DNA from: Chromobotia macracanthus
Taxonomy: Eukaryota; Chordata; Actinopteri; Cypriniformes; Botiidae
Direction: 5' to 3'
NCBI GenBank assembly: GCA_036877525.1
Contig: JAZGTH010000104.1
Coordinates: forward strand, 1,143,501 to 1,207,500
DNA length: 64,000 nt
The notes below the pieces were generated by a model, which saw only the letters and a program-made list of their open reading frames with translations, ran no database searches and was not told the origin of the DNA. Made by a program: the position numbers and the translations under genes. This document shows positions 35,690-47,239 of the stretch, in pieces; positions within the stretch are counted from its first letter, which is position 1, and the number at the start of each line of letters is the position of its first letter.

Positions 35690-35910
35690 ATTCATGTATC
35701 CGCCCGAGGCGGAGTGGAAGCGATAATATTTATACCGTTGCTCTCTGCGCTGTTTTACGCTCGCAGCAGACGCAGTCTGAGTCTCTCCACTGCTCTGATG
35801 ACTGCCATAAAATCAGCTGCCATAAAAATTGATTTGAAGCAAAAGAAAGAAAATGGAGACATACTCCAAAATAATTATACACATGAACGCCTAAACGCCA
35901 CCACGGTGAC
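35690..35910. promoter_or_regulatory. Possible regulatory block with duplicated HOX-type site
   Basis: CTGCCATAAAA occurs twice, at 35,802-35,812 and 35,817-35,827, in a complex stretch with 'AAAATTGATTTGAAGC' and 'CCAAAATAATTATACAC'. CCATAAA is the posterior HOX/CDX-type word. Open frames through it are not coding-like. Confidence 0.35.
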
Positions 35911-36138
35911 GCTGTGTGAGTTATGGCACAGATTTACCCACGATGCACCACAAAAACAGCCCCCCCACCCCACTGTGACAGAGTACACAAATTTTTAAAG
36001 CTTTTTGTTATTGCGTTCATCTGTCTTCATATTTCGAGATCAGCTTGATTCTCCTGGTATTCTGACACAAACTTTGTTATTTTGACTGGAGATAGTAATG
36101 CTTGGTGGTACGTACTGTTTTGTCTCTTTTGTTGCAGA

Positions 36139-36238
36139 TGGAGTTCGCCGTTCGCTGTGGTGATTGTTATGATGTGTGTACAGTTTTCTGTTTGTTTGTT
36201 TGAGAGTCAGGCCTGTGATGGCTCTGTCCACAGGGGTT
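36139..36238 (+). CDS. Weak exon candidate after a strong acceptor
   Basis: TTTTGTCTCTTTTGTTGCAG ends at 36,137-36,138 and is an excellent acceptor-like sequence. After it, one frame (one base, then codons) is open for about 35 codons to TAA and contains a hydrophobic run beginning PFAVVIVMMCV; another starts ATGGAGTTC and stops after 21 codons. No good donor follows, so it would be a terminal exon. Unrecognised peptide. It could be coincidence. Confidence 0.15.
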
Positions 36239-36239
36239 C

Positions 36240-38265
36240 ACAGTAAAACAATACCGCTCGCAGTTAGTGAAGCTCATATACTTTACTAACAAACACAGCT
36301 GCAGCTCAATGGCAGTGATGGTTTGTTTCGCTCAAATCTGCCACACAAGGAAAGAGGGAGAAAATAAAACAGTACAGCTTTCACATGCTCAGAAACCCTC
36401 AATAACAATCAAATTCAGACACAACTTCTTTTTAAACTAAATTCTGGCCTAAAACCTGACATAAAACATGAGCATAAAACATAAAACCTGACTGGACGAG
36501 CCACATAAAAATCATTTGAAATACACACACCTGTAACTGCACTGAATTCTGTATCAGTGTGACACGTTTACATATCAACAGTGTCTATTAATCCACAATC
36601 TACTGATAACATTAGTATAGTTAGATATACTACAAAGAAAATAATAAATTCATAAATACATGTTTTTGTTTTTCTGCTTATTAATGAAACAAGACCAATT
36701 TACTTAAAACGTTTCATGAGGTGTATCCTTAAACTATGATTAATTGTACATTAAAGCTGCAATCCATAACTTTCAACTCTCTACCGCCACCTCTGTTTGA
36801 AACATAAAATTACAGATTACTTTACTTTTTTTTTTTACGTATGTTGAAGTCAAATGAAACCAATTTCCCAGGTAATCAGACCCGACAGCTCAAATTATAA
36901 TCTATAATCTTACTGTTGTGTATCAGGGTAAGATAAGAAGACTGTTTTAAAAACTGATCTGTCATGTACTTGCTCAAAAACTGATTATTGTTCATTTTAA
37001 CCCAAAAAGTTACAGATTGGAGCTTTAAAATTACATTATATTTAGAAGCTTTCCAGTTCCTAAAGCTGTTACAGTTTTTTCTCATAGTTAAGACTGTGCC
37101 TGACATCTCTTAACTGTGGTAAACTTTAACACATGCTGGATTAAAGAATTCTCTGTAGAAAAACTGCAGATGCTCTTAAAAACTGAACCTCCCTCCATCC
37201 CAGCCCCTCCCACTCAGACATCCTGTAGAGTGTGTCTTGTACGTGACTTCATCTCTCTGTTTTCTTAAAGCACATCCTTTCTTCATATCATCAGTAATGT
37301 GTTCATCAGTCACTGGGCGACGGCCTCTGTCTGACCCTGAGCAGAGTTCAGGTAAACCAGAGCAAGTCCTTGATCAGACTGCCTTCACTCCCTCTCATTC
37401 ATTCATCAGTCTCCACACGATCACACATCTCCTCTCACCCTGTTTCTCCATCACTCACTCACTCCTCACACATATATGAAGGATTCTTCAGTTCAGGAAC
37501 TTCTGACTTACTGCTTGAAATCTCTTCAAACTGTTTCATTAATCTTAAATCATTTTACACTGGGAAAAAAGCTCTGATCATGGTGTTGATAAACCATATG
37601 TGAATTTGGGCACAATGCAAATTATAATGTTGCATGATGGTATTTTATTTTTTATTTTTGGGGAAAAGATTGATAAGCCTTGGATTTAGTAACCCAAGTT
37701 AGCTAGCTAAATTAATAAATAATGGAAGAGAGACAATTAAACCTGTTAATCTATCCTTTCTAGAAATCTAGAATGATTAAAAAAATACAACATACATTTA
37801 TTATTTTTGTGACAGAAAAGTTCCTGATTAAGGAATCTTCTACATGCACAATGCGAACACAAATTCTACACAACTTCTCTTTTACACACACCTAACAGAT
37901 CTTCATTAGTTGTACAAAAGGTTTGGGTTGCTCCGCTCCCTCTTTGTTATATGCCTCATTAGCGCTTCGTCCTTCAACTGTCATCCAATCAGGAGGCAGA
38001 AACATCCATTAAGCCCCTCCCATTTCATTTGTTTTCCTTCAGATCCACCTGAAGTGCTGATTCTTTGCTTTGTGACTGTATTTGTGGAATGAATCTGTTC
38101 TTATCTCCCCTCTGATTCCCTCAGAGAAATCAACGTTTATCCCCACAGCCTGTGTTTTCCTACCATATGAAAAGTGTAATAAAACAGATTAAACCACTGT
38201 TAAAAATAACAAAGACTTCCCTCTCTTTTTTCCTACTCAATATTCCATAAATCTAAGATGGCCCA
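36240..38265. other. Non-coding stretch with MITE
   Basis: Apart from the full-length TTAAAG-family MITE at 36,751 I see no feature. Pyrimidine-rich sequence near 37,370-37,480 (TCATTCATCAG, CTCACTCACTCC) yields open frames without splice support. Confidence 0.5.
36751..37028 (-). mobile_element. TTAAAG-family MITE, full-length copy
   Basis: It begins 'TTAAAGCTGCAATCCATAAC' and ends 'AAAAAGTTACAGATTGGAGCTTTAA' (278 bases). The ends are imperfect terminal inverted repeats. The interior matches the 17,088 copy in reverse (GACCCGACAGCTCAAATTATA; TGTACTTGCTCAAAAACTG). No coding capacity. Confidence 0.88.
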
Positions 38266-38720
38266 ACAGGAACGAGAATGTTTTGCGGCCTGAACCGGCA
38301 ATCCATCCCACAGCGCCTGACAAATATCATGACAAAAGAGTCGAGCAGCACCTGTATGTCTCCTCTTATCCGGCCATCTCGGCCCTGTCTCCATCTCTTG
38401 TGTCATCTCCACACCTTCCATTCAGGCTGTGGGATGGATGCCTCTGAAACAGAAAGGAGGCAGAGGCGCGGGTCGCACGAGGCACGTCTGTTGTCATCGG
38501 GACAATAATGACCCCGTTACCGTGGTGATGAATGATTGGCGGTTGGCTCTGTGATTTGTGAGGGGCGGGGAGCGAGGCGCGACGAGGTGCTAACGGACGG
38601 ACTTTGTCTCCGTGTGAGGCGAGAGCCACCGAAGGCCAAACCTCAAATTCCTGGACAGAAAGAGGTTCTGATGACGGACAGACACGCAACACTGATCAGA
38701 TCTGACAGGACTGACGAGTG
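38265..38720. promoter_or_regulatory. Possible conserved non-coding element, GC-richer
   Basis: 'GTTTTGCGGCCTGAACCGG', 'CGCCTGACAAATATCATGAC', 'GTTGTCATCGGGACAATAATG' and 'CCGTTACCGTGGTGATGAATG' are complex, with CpGs and SOX-like ACAAT words. Several frames are open because it is GC-rich, but none has paired splice signals that convince me. Confidence 0.38.
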
Positions 38721-39070
38721 AGGGTCTCCGCTCCACTCACTCCACTCTGCTTTAAGATTTCTGATGTGTACAGACACAACAGACACTGTGAGGAAAACCG
38801 ACTGAAAACTTAATGGATGTAGAAGCTCCGTACGCCACACAAGCATATAATCGAGATAAATCCACAATATTTACTGATCCTTAAAGACTATTTACAGAAA
38901 GACCAGAGAGATCAGCTTTGATGAAACCACAGCTGAGTTGTCATGTTTTCTACGTTACAAAGCGTTTGATGAACAATTGTAAAATTATGTAGTACTTTGT
39001 TGCTTATGATAATACTGAATTATATCCAGAATAATATAAATAAAACACATCAACACTGCTATAAGCTGTG

Positions 39071-39197
39071 TTCCTGTAGCTCAACAGGTAGAGCTTTGTG
39101 TTAGCACTTCAATTCACATCCTGATCAAATGTTTACCTTGAATGCACTGTATATATCTTTGGATAAAAGTATCTGCCAAAGGTAGATAAATGTAAAT
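39071..39197 (+). mobile_element. tRNA-derived SINE, decayed
   Basis: 'TTCCTGTAGCTCAACAGGTAGAGC' resembles a tRNA A-box region, but the B box (expected GGTTCGATCCC) is degraded to CTTCAATTCACATCC. The tail 'TTTGGATAAAAGTATCTGCC' and 'TGTAAAT' matches the common fish SINE 3' domain. The B-box decay argues against a functional tRNA gene or active element. Confidence 0.8.
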
Positions 39198-39870
39198 CGC
39201 TTTTCTCTGTAAAAACAAGTGACTAGGGAAATCTTGTCAGTTAAGCTTAGCCTGGTGACCGTTTACACTAGTCTTGTCAGCAACAATGTTTTAACTTGCT
39301 CTTTGACCTTGTCCACCTGCAGCTTTTAAAGGCAGTGCTGAAAAGTTCAAAAGGAAACCTGAAGACCAGTTTGAGTCAGAGACGGAGAGAGTGTGACCTT
39401 CTCCCGAGACCGTCCTGAGGGTAGATGAACAGTGAGATCTTCTGAACTTCACACACATCAGCCTGAGATTCAGTCAAAGCTGCAGGTGTAGAGACAGATG
39501 AAAGACTAAATCAAAGACTGCAGTTCTTCAGAGAGCTGATCTGTTATGATGTTGAAGGGTCATTCTTTGGGGTCCAGTTTCCCTCTTTAAAACTGGTCAG
39601 AGGAAACTTTGAGGTCATGCAGTTTGAGATCTGACCAGATCTACATCTCCTCAAACTACAGAGTTTCTCAAAGCCACTTGCAGAAGTTAAAGTATAATGT
39701 TGCTGTGGGCAGGTAATCAGATTTTTCTCTCTGATCTCACTCACATGGCAGTGAGGCACTTGCTGGTTTACAGAATGTGAGGCAGGTCATAAGGACCTTA
39801 ATAAACAGTATATCAATAACAGATTTCTTTTTTCCTGTTAGTCTTCTTTTCCCGTCATTTACTTAAGTGA

Positions 39871-40005
39871 AGTGTCTGATCATTGCAAGCTAAAAGTGTC
39901 TGATCATTGCAAGCTAAAAGTGTCTGATCATTGCAAGCTAAAAGTGTCTGATCATTGCAAGCTAAAGCATCTGATCACTGCAAGCTAAAAGTGTCTGATC
40001 ACTGA
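39871..40005. repeat. 24-bp tandem repeat, about 5.6 copies
   Basis: The unit AGTGTCTGATCATTGCAAGC plus TAAA occurs four times nearly perfectly, then a 23-base variant (GCATCTGATCACTG..) and a partial copy. Each unit has a TGATCA or TGATCAC word. Confidence 0.95.
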
Positions 40006-40204
40006 AGTACTGTGGTACACCTACAATATGACCTTTATAAGGGACATATGCCTGAGCTGCATTCAGACTGATGTTGCTGGTTTTACCTGCTGTGTTTTGC
40101 ATCTGTTCAGGAAAAATCTAGTTTCAAATGTTCTCTTTCCATTCTGCTAGTTTCTCCACACACTCCTCATCCATTCTGCCAGTCTCCCTGTCAAACACAC
40201 AGAC

Positions 40205-40929
<725 letters not shown>

Positions 40930-41192
40930 CCTTTGTCAGGGCTAATGTTCTCAAATGGAGGGAAATTAAAGCAGGGAAGCCATGCGTGTCGCACACTAAC
41001 TCTTCCCCCTGCGGGTCTGTTGGGTGGCAGTATGAATACTGATGAAGGTTTCTAGCCTCCCCGTCTCCCTCACACCTTTCAGAAGCTGTGACACGCTCTC
41101 CACTGCCACACACATGAAATAAACATACAGAACAGAGAGGCCGAGAAAATCTGCAATTATTGAGTTACTGATGCATATGAACAAACTCACAC

Positions 41193-41335
41193 GCACACTG
41201 ACACACACACACTTAAACATACACACACACTGACACACACACACACTTAAACATACACACACACACTGACACACAGACACACTTAAACATACACACACAC
41301 TGACACACAGACACTGACACACAGACACACACATA
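41193..41335. repeat. CA-rich minisatellite
   Basis: About three imperfect copies of a unit of roughly 33-38 bases (CACACACTGACACACACACAC followed by TTAAACATA), then shorter ACACTGACACACAG units. Confidence 0.88.
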
Positions 41336-42633
41336 CCAGAGACTTCTGTTTGCAATAAAACTTCCTGGGAAACTTTTTCCTTTTATGCTTTACAATTTAC
41401 CGTGACTCTTTTCAAATCCCTTTTATTTGTAGATTTAATTGTTTCATTTGTCCCTGAGCTTAAATTTTAAAATGTGAAAGATTCAAAAACATTAATGCAA
41501 TTTTAAACATGATGAGAGTCTAAATGAAACACAGTAAAATATTAATGAGTTAAATACATGTTGTGTAAAAATTATTTATATAAACATATCTTTCAGTACG
41601 TCATGACCAACAATTTTGCCACAAAAAAATTCTTTACAAAAAAAATTAATAAATTCCCCCCTAAACTTTCTTACAGCATATTATTGTGCTGCTTTATTTA
41701 TTGAACTTTCTTCTACCTTCTAACACACACACACACACGTAAACACACGCACACACAGTGAACATGAGCTCCAGCAGGAGGTAGGGCAGCACTGATTTGT
41801 GAGGTTTCCTGCTGTAATGCTGTGAAGTTTGGGGACAAATCAATCTGATCTCTGCACAGACCTGTCTGCCTCTCCCACTGAAAAATGACCTTTCACAACA
41901 GATCAACTGACATGGAGACAAGCTGTGTGTGTGAGAGAGAATGTAAGATGTAAGCAAACGTGTGAGTGTTTGGGTCAAGCAGGCATGTTAGAAACACACA
42001 AAAAGACATTGCAGAAAAACTTCCTGTTGTAAGGCAGTTATATTGTTGAATGTATTTGTTTTCTATTACAGGTGTCTTATAAACAATATTATTTCATAGG
42101 CAAGGTTCTGTCTTTAACTGTAATTTAAAAAACTAACAAGGATTATATAAAGTGTTTAAATTTGGCGTTTACGTAATGATCAAGCCAGACAATTTAATAG
42201 ACAACTGACTGATCTTTGCAAATGTGTTTTTGTTGTTGTTGTTTATATTGGTTTTTTAGTTGCTTTATTTTTGTCTATTGTCATTTAAACAATAATATTT
42301 TGAAAGACATTGTTTCGTTTACTATTGGCTGTATTGTTGTGATTTCTAAAACCAACAAAAACATTGTTGAATAAGTGATTGTGTTGGGTTTAATAAATGT
42401 AAAGTTTTGTTTGCTCTAAGTTTGGTTTTACGTAATGGTTCAGCCAAATACTTCAATAACCAGGTGACCTACAACTTCACAAACATCTCGATATGAATAA
42501 TCCTTTTCTAATGCTGATCAGCTCAAAACTAACAGACCTTCCACCCCTCAGGCTCTGCGTGAACGAGCCTCGCTGTTAATCGCAAACTCCGCCGTAAAAC
42601 TTTCTGACCAGTCACAATTCTGTTCCTCTCCAG

Positions 42634-42735
42634 CGGCCCGTAGCCGACCCTGCGGACACACTCGTCCTCCCGAGCCGCCAGGGTCGGCCGTGTTGGCCCG
42701 GAGTGGGTCCAGTCGCCCGCCTCCCTGGTGTTCGG
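42634..42735 (+). CDS. Candidate internal exon, proline/arginine-rich
   Basis: A strong acceptor (CACAATTCTGTTCCTCTCCAG) precedes 102 bases ending TTCGG|GTAATG, a donor with a non-consensus fifth base. Two frames are open. Read with two leading bases and one trailing base it encodes residues beginning ARSRPCGHTRPPEPPGS and ending SSRPPPWCS. This phase fits both the one-base overhang of the exon ending at 10,880 and the two-base start of the exon at 44,592. GC-rich sequence makes open frames likely by chance, and the adjacent 42.78-42.99 kb looks regulatory, so the exon call is tentative. Confidence 0.25.
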
Positions 42736-42779
42736 GTAATGGAGTGGCAGGAAACCGACTTCCTCCCAGGGCTGGAGAC

Positions 42780-42990
42780 ACTGTAAAACACTAATGGCTC
42801 ACTGTGGGGATCCGCGGCTGAGCTGGAGCCCCAGAACCAACCCCATTATTCATTAGACGAGAACGTTATTTATTGCCTCCCGGCACAAACACAACAAACC
42901 AATTAATAATTAAGCATTTCTATCCGCCTCTGTAGCAGACTGCTCAGAGAACAGGAGATACGAGTGCCGGCGCGAGACGTTGGCAGCCGT
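42780..42990. promoter_or_regulatory. Possible conserved non-coding element
   Basis: 'CCCATTATTCATTAGACGAG', 'CGTTATTTATTGCCTCCCGG', 'AACCAATTAATAATTAAGC' and 'GCATTTCTATCCGCCTCTG' are densely packed and repeat-free, with multiple ATTA/TAAT homeodomain-type cores. A strong by-eye candidate. Confidence 0.45.
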
Positions 42991-42999
42991 GAGCAGCAT

Positions 43000-44560
43000 A
43001 ACTTCAGTGCTATTAAAGAAAATGGCCGTTAAAACCGAACCATTGTCTGGAGAGACTCAGAGCCAAATCCAGAGGAAGTGAAGTGGCTTTTGTCCAGAAT
43101 CTATGGCTCTGAATCAGCCTACTGTACATTAGATAATGAATATCAATAAATAAAGTCAATACAAATCTGATGAACAAGACATCATCCTGTCCTTTATGAA
43201 CTGCAGGTTGTTACGATTAAAAAAAAAATTGCGTGGGTTTCTGCAAGGGCTCTGAATGTACACCAGACATACAGAATATCAAGTGCCTCAAGAGACCCGA
43301 TTAAAATTGGAATAAAAGTACACACTCATTTTACAACATAATTCACCTCCTTATCAGCCGAACAAACATCTCACAGTTTGTAACAGATGCACGTAACAGT
43401 CAGTCTGATGACAGGGTCACTTTAAGAGGTGATGTCACAGCTGAAGGTCACTCCTCATGGATTTATTAGCCAATCAGAACAATCACAACTGAGGCACATT
43501 AAGCAGCTCACTGATCCTGAAATGTATCTCATAGATCATGTGACCTGTAAAGTTCATGTATTTAGAGAGAATGCGTCAATAAAGTGAACTACATCAGAAA
43601 GTAAATGTTATGTTATGTTAGTTCTGCAGGTGTTTACATTAAAATAGCACCAAGATTAGCATTTGAAGATATGTTTTTATCCGCTCACATGCAGTCAATG
43701 CAAAGTCATGTTACCACAAATGCTAAGTACCAAGCACACACACACACACAGTGTTGGGAAGTCAGTCAGACACTACACAAGTGCTGGATTGAGTTGGTTT
43801 TCAGTACTACAGGTACAGCAGAGATACTGGCACCGTTTGTTACATTTTCCTGTTTAATATCATTACTACGGTCTACTGCACTGAATTAATTAAAGAAATT
43901 TGATGGAACGGAAAATGAACCCAACATGCCAAACATGCAACAACACTTCAGCAACTCTCATCCAATGAATGACGAGTCTTAACCAATGAAGAAGAATCTT
44001 CTAAAACACAAGAAATGTTCTTTGACAAATAAATGTGCCTTGGTACATTAGGTAGCTTTAACTCGATTTTCAACATATTTTTAGCATACAAAATGCTCAC
44101 GAATCAAAGATTAAAAATGGATTTTACATACAAAATGCAAAACACATACCAAAAACATTTATGCTTTTTTGAGGTGGATCCGTGTTTAGCCAAACAAGCT
44201 AGTACCTTAAATGTTCTATAATAACAATTTTTTTTTATGAAAGCAGCCATCGTTAAAACGACTGTCTACCATTATAACACTCCAAAAAACTGATGCTATC
44301 TGATATAAGGCAGCTGACAACAATCTCTAGCAAATACAACGTTCGTCAGAGTGTAAGTAGCTAATTAAATTTCATCAAAGAACCACAGTGGCCTTCTCAT
44401 ACAATTTCCACGTTTTGGGCAAAGTAATGATGAGAACGTTGGCAGGAAATGATATTATGATCTTTCACTCAGAAACATAACACGTTTTATTGACAGATAT
44501 GGAGCAAAGGTAAGGCTGTAAACATACCAAGTCTGTCTTCCCCCCCTTCCCCACCTCAGC
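43000..44560. other. Non-coding AT-rich stretch
   Basis: I see no repeat family beyond a short (CA)n at 43,736 and no exon-like segment until the acceptor at 44,591. It would be intron if the flanking exon model is right. Confidence 0.45.
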
Positions 44561-44591
44561 ATCAGTTAACTCCACCCTGCTGTTTTATCAG

Positions 44592-44788
44592 TCTACTCTT
44601 ACTGGAAGTGCTTCAGACCTGACCTGCATCTCCAGCTGCACCGCTATCGATCGTCTGTGGCCAGACGGGAGGAGCGCAGCGGGGGCTCGTCGTTTCTTCT
44701 CCAGTCTGATCTGAAGTCTGTCTCTGCAGGCCTGCTGGTCTGGAACGTCACCTCCATCACCAGAATGTTGGATCAAGTCATCATCTGA
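44592..44788 (+). CDS. Candidate terminal coding exon, unknown product
   Basis: A good acceptor (CTCCACCCTGCTGTTTTATCAG) is followed by two bases and 64 sense codons to TGA at 44,786. GC content at third positions is about 70 percent against AT-rich flanks, and CTG, GTC and ATC are preferred, as in vertebrate genes. The peptide begins YSYWKCFRPDLHLQLHRYR, has a basic/acidic stretch (SSVARREERSGG) and ends NVTSITRMLDQVII. No domain recognised. An AATAAA lies at 45,506-45,511. The minus strand is also open here (acceptor TTGTATTTCAG at 44,790; weak donor ATGCAG|GTCAGG), with lower third-position GC, so the strand is not certain. The start of the protein is not in this exon. Confidence 0.4.
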
Positions 44789-44841
44789 AATACAATTACA
44801 AGCAATATGATTGAACAGATTGTGGGAAAGAAACCAAACCG

Positions 44842-45008
44842 CAATACAGGCTCTCCCAATACAGGTTCTCCCAATACAGGCTCTCCCAATACAGGATCTC
44901 CCAATACAGGATCTCCCAATACAGGATCTCCCAATACAGGATCTCCTAATACAGGGTCTCCTAATACATGGTCTCCTAATACATGGTCTCCTAATACAGG
45001 GTCTCTTA
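44842..45008. repeat. 15-bp minisatellite, about 11 copies
   Basis: The unit CAATACAGGMTCTCC drifts along the array: CCCAAT in the first two-thirds, CCTAAT in the last third, with an ACATGG variant twice. It begins 53 bases after the TGA of the candidate exon and would lie in its 3' UTR. The in-frame pentapeptide NTGSP is an artefact of the 15-base period. Confidence 0.95.
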
Positions 45009-45009
45009 A

Positions 45010-46840
45010 TAATCTTGATATAACAGCATTCCTTGATTAAATAGGTTATAAATTAGAAGTAGGTTAGAAAGTAGACGTCAATTTCATGGCATATGAAGTT
45101 TACACTGATTTAAATGATGTAATTCATCACTGTAAGGTTTTTGTGTGCTTTTGTGTGGACCAGAAAAACTCTTTTTCTTTTTTTGTGCCTATGTGTGCAT
45201 GTGTGTATTGCTCATTTGAGTTTCTACTCGATTGGTCAGTCTAATGTGGCCAGGCTCTGTCGGCTCTGGTAATTGTGCTCATTTTATTTTGGCAGCTCAC
45301 GAGGAGACTGTCTGTCTCTACAAAGTATAATATATAACACTTATTCAGAAGTGTGTGTGCGTGTACACAGGACTTTATATTTGTGAGGACCAGATTGTTG
45401 ACAATGCATATATCACAAATATAGTAAAACATTTATAACCAAATTAAAAAAGGTCTTTCTCATTTGAAAGGCTGATAAATCAGTCAAATGTTTGAATTTA
45501 AATCTAATAAAATCTTAACAGGTTTAATTCAGGATTAGGTCTAAACTAGTATAGTTAGGGTTTCAACTTCAACAAGGGAATTTTGGAAACTTAACAGGAA
45601 TTTATAGGAATACATAGGAATTATGACACACAGTCATATATCAAAGAAAGAAATATGTTTTTATATGATAAAAATCACCTAAAATGTCCTAATAATTCCC
45701 ATAAATTCCAGTAACATTTCCATACAACTTGGAATATTTCCAAAATTCCTAATTAAATTTTTTTATTTATAGACCATTGCATTTACATAAACGGCAGTCA
45801 AATTTGAATACGAAGCCTGTTTATAATAAAACTGAATAATGAAATCTCAATCTTCTCAATATGAAATCTTATCATGTGCTTCAAAAGCGACATGGCTTCC
45901 CTGACTTGGAGCAAAGAGATTGGATAATTAAGTTTTAAGATGAGCCATGAATATGCGTGTGAGCGTGTGCATCTGTGCATACAAGTGTGTGTGTGTCCCA
46001 TCTCTCCTGACCATATGGGGCACAGGAGAGAAACCCTGCACACAGATGGCAGATCACACAGCATTTTCTCTCCCATCTATCTCACCCTCGTCTCTCACAA
46101 ACACGCTCATAACACAGACACGCAGTTCATACTTTAAAAGGGCAAAAAAATGGTGACCAGTCACAGATGCTGGTTTGCAGATGCTGAAATATTTTTAAAT
46201 TATTTAAGCGTTTTCTGGTCGCATGATCTGAGAAGCAAAAGGTCAGATTTCCTAGTTCTCATTGAATACACATGATGTCTTCAGAACATCCTCAGATCAC
46301 ACCGAGATAACAAGAAACTTTTCCACAAACTTGTGAAGTCCAGCTGAGCTTGAGTGAACACCAAGAGGACCAAACCTGACATTCATGTACATCAGTATAT
46401 TACACCTGTATATGTATAGCTCAGTTTTTAATGAAACTTCTCACTCAAGCTGATAATATCATTTGTAATGAAAGAGTTTGTATGAATGAGAAATAATACA
46501 AAAATTAAGTTTTTCTTTTCTTGTCGTTTTAAACTTTTGCACCCCACCGCATACATACATCAACTTTAACCTACAATGTTGGGAAGAAATGGACATGTTA
46601 CTACACACACACAGTATGCATACTTCCTTCAGTACACTGATTCAAGAAACACTTTCACAATTTAGTCCTTTGACTCCTAAAGCATCAGAAAGAATGTGTT
46701 TTCATCAGTTAATATGTAAACTTATCTAAAAACATACACGGTATGAATGTTAAACATACAGATGAATTCATTATTACAGGAACAGCTTTCATTCAGTAAC
46801 CCGTTATAAGAGCGCACACACGCGTACCCAAAAGTCACCG
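45010..46840. other. Non-coding stretch with hairpin element
   Basis: Contains the element at 45,573. Otherwise AT-rich sequence with short TG/CA runs in which I see nothing. Confidence 0.5.
45573..45752. mobile_element. GGGAATTTTGGAAAC inverted-repeat element
   Basis: 'GGGAATTTTGGAAACTTAAC' and 'AGGAATTTATAGGAAT' on the left are mirrored by 'TTCCCATAAATTCCAG' and 'GGAATATTTCCAAAATTCC' on the right, so the 180-base segment would fold as an imperfect hairpin. Typical of a short non-autonomous element. No coding capacity. Confidence 0.72.
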
Positions 46841-47110
46841 TGTTCATTTCACAGCGCCTCATCATTCAGATGAAGTAAGGGGACAAAACAAGCTGCTCAC
46901 AGCCGGGAGGGAGAAAAATATCACATTTTCCAGGTGATGAATTTTTCCAATTTCTCGCCGACAAGTACATAAACTCGTTCAATTAGGAGCAGAATGTGGA
47001 AATGAGGGAGTGCGGACGGCCGGGGCGCTGATGGCTAATTTTATTGAGTGGAAAATTGAATCAAATTGTTTCATTGAAACGATCAGCTCGCTCCTTTTAT
47101 TCCTCTCACA
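46840..47110. promoter_or_regulatory. Possible conserved non-coding element
   Basis: 'CCAGGTGATGAATTTTTCC', 'CTCGTTCAATTAGGAGCAG', 'GATGGCTAATTTTATTGAG', 'GAATCAAATTGTTTCATTG' and 'AACGATCAGCTCGCTCC' form an uninterrupted complex block with CAATTAG and CTAATTTTATTG homeodomain-type words and a flanking CpG cluster. One of the strongest regulatory candidates. Confidence 0.48.
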
Positions 47111-47225
47111 CCCGCGCAAACGGAAACGGGGACGCGTTTTGACGCGTGCGTCGGGCGTCGCTTATCCGGATCGTTGGAGAGCTCAGCGCAGCCAGACGCG
47201 TCAACAACGCACGACGCGCAGCCAT
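47110..47225. promoter_or_regulatory. Compact CpG cluster with three ACGCGT sites
   Basis: About 20 CpGs occur in 115 bases, in a window otherwise CpG-poor. ACGCGT occurs at 47,132, 47,142 and 47,196. It directly adjoins the conserved-looking block. It could be an enhancer-associated unmethylated island or a minor promoter; no TATA or donor is apparent. Confidence 0.6.
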
Positions 47226-47239
47226 TAGATGAGATGAAG

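Noticed and set aside
37505..37582. Minus-strand exon between TTTTTTCCCAG and GTAAGTCAG
   Set aside because: Splice signals are good but all three frames contain stops within 48 bases; could only be non-coding.
39071..39145. A tRNA gene
   Set aside because: Only the A-box half resembles a tRNA; the B box is degraded and the tail is that of a SINE.
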